NCBI GenBank assembly: GCA_038030265.1
Contig: CM075941.1
Location: 9,486,001 to 9,550,000 of the forward strand
Direction: 5' to 3'
Length of the DNA stretch: 64,000 bases
DNA from: Corythucha ciliata
Taxonomy: Eukaryota > Arthropoda > Insecta > Hemiptera > Tingidae
Under the pieces are notes generated by a model that saw only the letters and a list, made by a program, of their open reading frames with translations, did no database searches and was not told the DNA's origin. Shown piece by piece: positions 62,317 through 64,000 of the stretch. The translations under genes and the position numbers were made by a program. Within the stretch, counting starts at the first letter, position 1; the number at the start of each line of letters is the position of its first letter.

Positions 62317-64000
62317 GAATGGCAAAAACGACCATTCGCGCGTCAAAAATAGCCAAACTGAGCCTTCATGCCTTGAAAATGTCTAAATTTACCAATCGCA
62401 TGCCCTAAAAATTGCAAAAATGGCTATTCACGCCCTAAAAGTGGCATACTTACTCGTACTTAGACGCGGATCCAGGATTTTCTCAAGGTAGGGGATCGGG
62501 AAATTGTTTGATTCGCTCCACAGCCTAAAAATGGCTTGACAGTAATTCACTACCTAAAAACTGATAAACTGACTGTAATCGCGCCCCAAAATGGCAAAAC
62601 TGAAAATGACTATTGATTTTGGCATTTTTACCACTCTGTAAAATAGTCAAAATTACTTCACGCGCCCAAAAAATAGCCAAACGGGCGATTCCCGCTCTAA
62701 AATGAGAAAAAACACTCTGGTTGACCTTGAAATGCCTTTACAGATTATTCCCGTCCTAAAAGCTGCAAAATAAACCATTTGCGCGCCAAGAATGGTCAAA
62801 ATAACCATTCGGGCCTATAACTGGCTAGAAGTGAGTAATTGCACCCTACTAAACATATGAAAACTGACGATTCGCGCCTGAAAATGGCAAAATGACCGTT
62901 CGCGCGCTAAAAATGCGCTAACTGGCTATTATCGCCTTGGTTTGACGTCCTATTTGCGCCCTATAAATGTCAAACCTCATGACTGGGCTCTTTAAAATTG
63001 GCCAAACTGGCTACCCAAGCCATGAAACCGACAAAATTGACTCTATGCACCCCAAAAGTAGCTTAATTTATTGACGATTCGCACCTTGAAAATGTTTAAA
63101 CAGACGATTCCTGTCCTTAAATTGGCCAAACTGACCACTAGCGCTTGGAAAACTGGAAATTCATAGCTCTAAAAACAGCAAAACTGATCATTTCGACTGA
63201 TAAAACTGATGATTTGAGTACTGATAATATCACACCGCGACTATTCATACCTTAGAAATGACCATATACTGACAGTTTGCACTGTAAAAATGGCCAAGCC
63301 CATTCAAGCCCTACAATCAGTAAAACTAACTCTACAGCGGCCCATTAATGGTTGAACTGACGATTCGAGCTCTGAAAGGCCCTAAATGGATGATTCATGT
63401 CCTGAAAATGGCAAAATCGACCATTATCGCGCGTCAAAAATGGCCAAACTGAACCTTCGTGCCCTAAAAATGTCTAAACTGACGATTCGTTCCCGCAGTC
63501 GTACCAGAAATTCACGGTCCAAAAATTAGTCAAACTGATCATTTGCGCCCTACAGACGCTTCAGACGATTTCCGTCTTCAAAGTGGCTCGCCCCCCCCCC
63601 CCCCAAAGGCGAAACTGCTGACAATTCGTGCGTTAAAAATACCCGAACTGATCGTTTGCGCCTTGTGGATGTAGTAAGTGACGATTTGTGCCGCTGCATC
63701 GAAAAAATGGCCAAACTGGCTATTTGCCCCCCGAAAGATGAATTGACTATTATAGCGCTCTGAAATCGATGAACTGACAATTCGCCCCCCCCCCCCGAAT
63801 AGGACTGTGACCAACTTTCGACTGATTGACTCCTCCCCCCAACCATCAATGACGATTACATCAATACTCGCTCGTGCTAGCTCGTTTGCGCTATAAAGTG
63901 ACTTGACTGACTATTCGCAAGGCAATTTTATGGCGTGAAGTTTGCTGACCCAGTGAGCACCCGGCATGGCTGGGCGGTACGCGTAGGTACGCCACAATAA
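62317..64000 (-). repeat. satB block, right edge of window
   Basis: Units resemble CCTAAAAATGGCAAAACTGA and CGATTCGCG. C-runs lie at about 63589-63604 and 63787-63797. The last 45 bp match the inverse of 36285-36330, so this is an inverted copy of the element at 36062. The right end is outside the window. Confidence 0.75.

Overview
The window is eukaryotic and looks like an arthropod, probably insect, genome. The one convincing host gene is a three-exon RR-2 cuticular protein gene at 44872-46863, a family confined to arthropods. Order and species cannot be told from the sequence. Almost everything else is mobile DNA of several ages, much of it broken and nested. No bacterial genes, rRNA, convincing tRNA or CRISPR array were seen.

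Layout. 1-1859: degenerate ~30-bp repeats, a hAT-type end, and the left end of a repeat element into which the first Gypsy element (G1, minus strand, 1860-8217) inserted. G1 carries a 2.6-kb hAT-like insertion (3596-6191) and a 367-bp MITE (7174-7540). 8218-13245: inverted blocks of ~30-bp repeats. 13246-16150: no gene seen. 16151-20160: a retrotransposon RNase H fragment, a free-standing rve integrase on the minus strand, and palindromic repeats. 20180-24400: a decayed I/Jockey-type non-LTR element (NL3, minus). 24474-35736: a second Gypsy element (G2, minus), split in its RNase H region by two plus-strand non-LTR elements joined head to tail (NL1 25906-31134; NL2 31135-34589). 36062-36720: another ~30-bp repeat element. 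37061-40683: a Penelope-like element with a 1353-bp tandem duplication, GIY-YIG endonuclease and hammerhead-like motifs. 41251-44427: a 3177-bp hAT-like element with a perfect 8-bp target duplication, ending about 350 bp upstream of the TATA box of the cuticle gene. 47268-54345: a non-LTR element (NL4) interrupted by other insertions, including a 4-kb near-perfect palindrome (50124-54150). 54591-62316: a third Gypsy element (G3, minus), split by a 4.8-kb hAT-type element that itself contains a 1.3-kb element with further nested elements. 62317-64000: more ~30-bp repeats.

Four points stand out. (1) The palindrome carries, in mirror image in both arms, a small exon with good splice sites that encodes the start of a THAP zinc finger, the DNA-binding domain of P-element-type transposases. 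(2) NL2 has ORF1 and ORF2 in one frame separated only by TGA-CTA-G, the known leaky-stop context, with no ATG for ORF2 until inside the endonuclease domain. (3) Three families of ~30-32-bp degenerate repeats occur as colinear cargo in hAT-like elements. (4) Target-site duplications and internal empty-site comparisons allow the order of several nested insertions to be worked out.

The elements do not form a pathway. They act as independent selfish units whose proteins (reverse transcriptase, endonuclease, RNase H, integrase, nucleic-acid chaperone) would serve their own mobility. The cuticle gene would be expressed in epidermis and secreted into chitinous cuticle.
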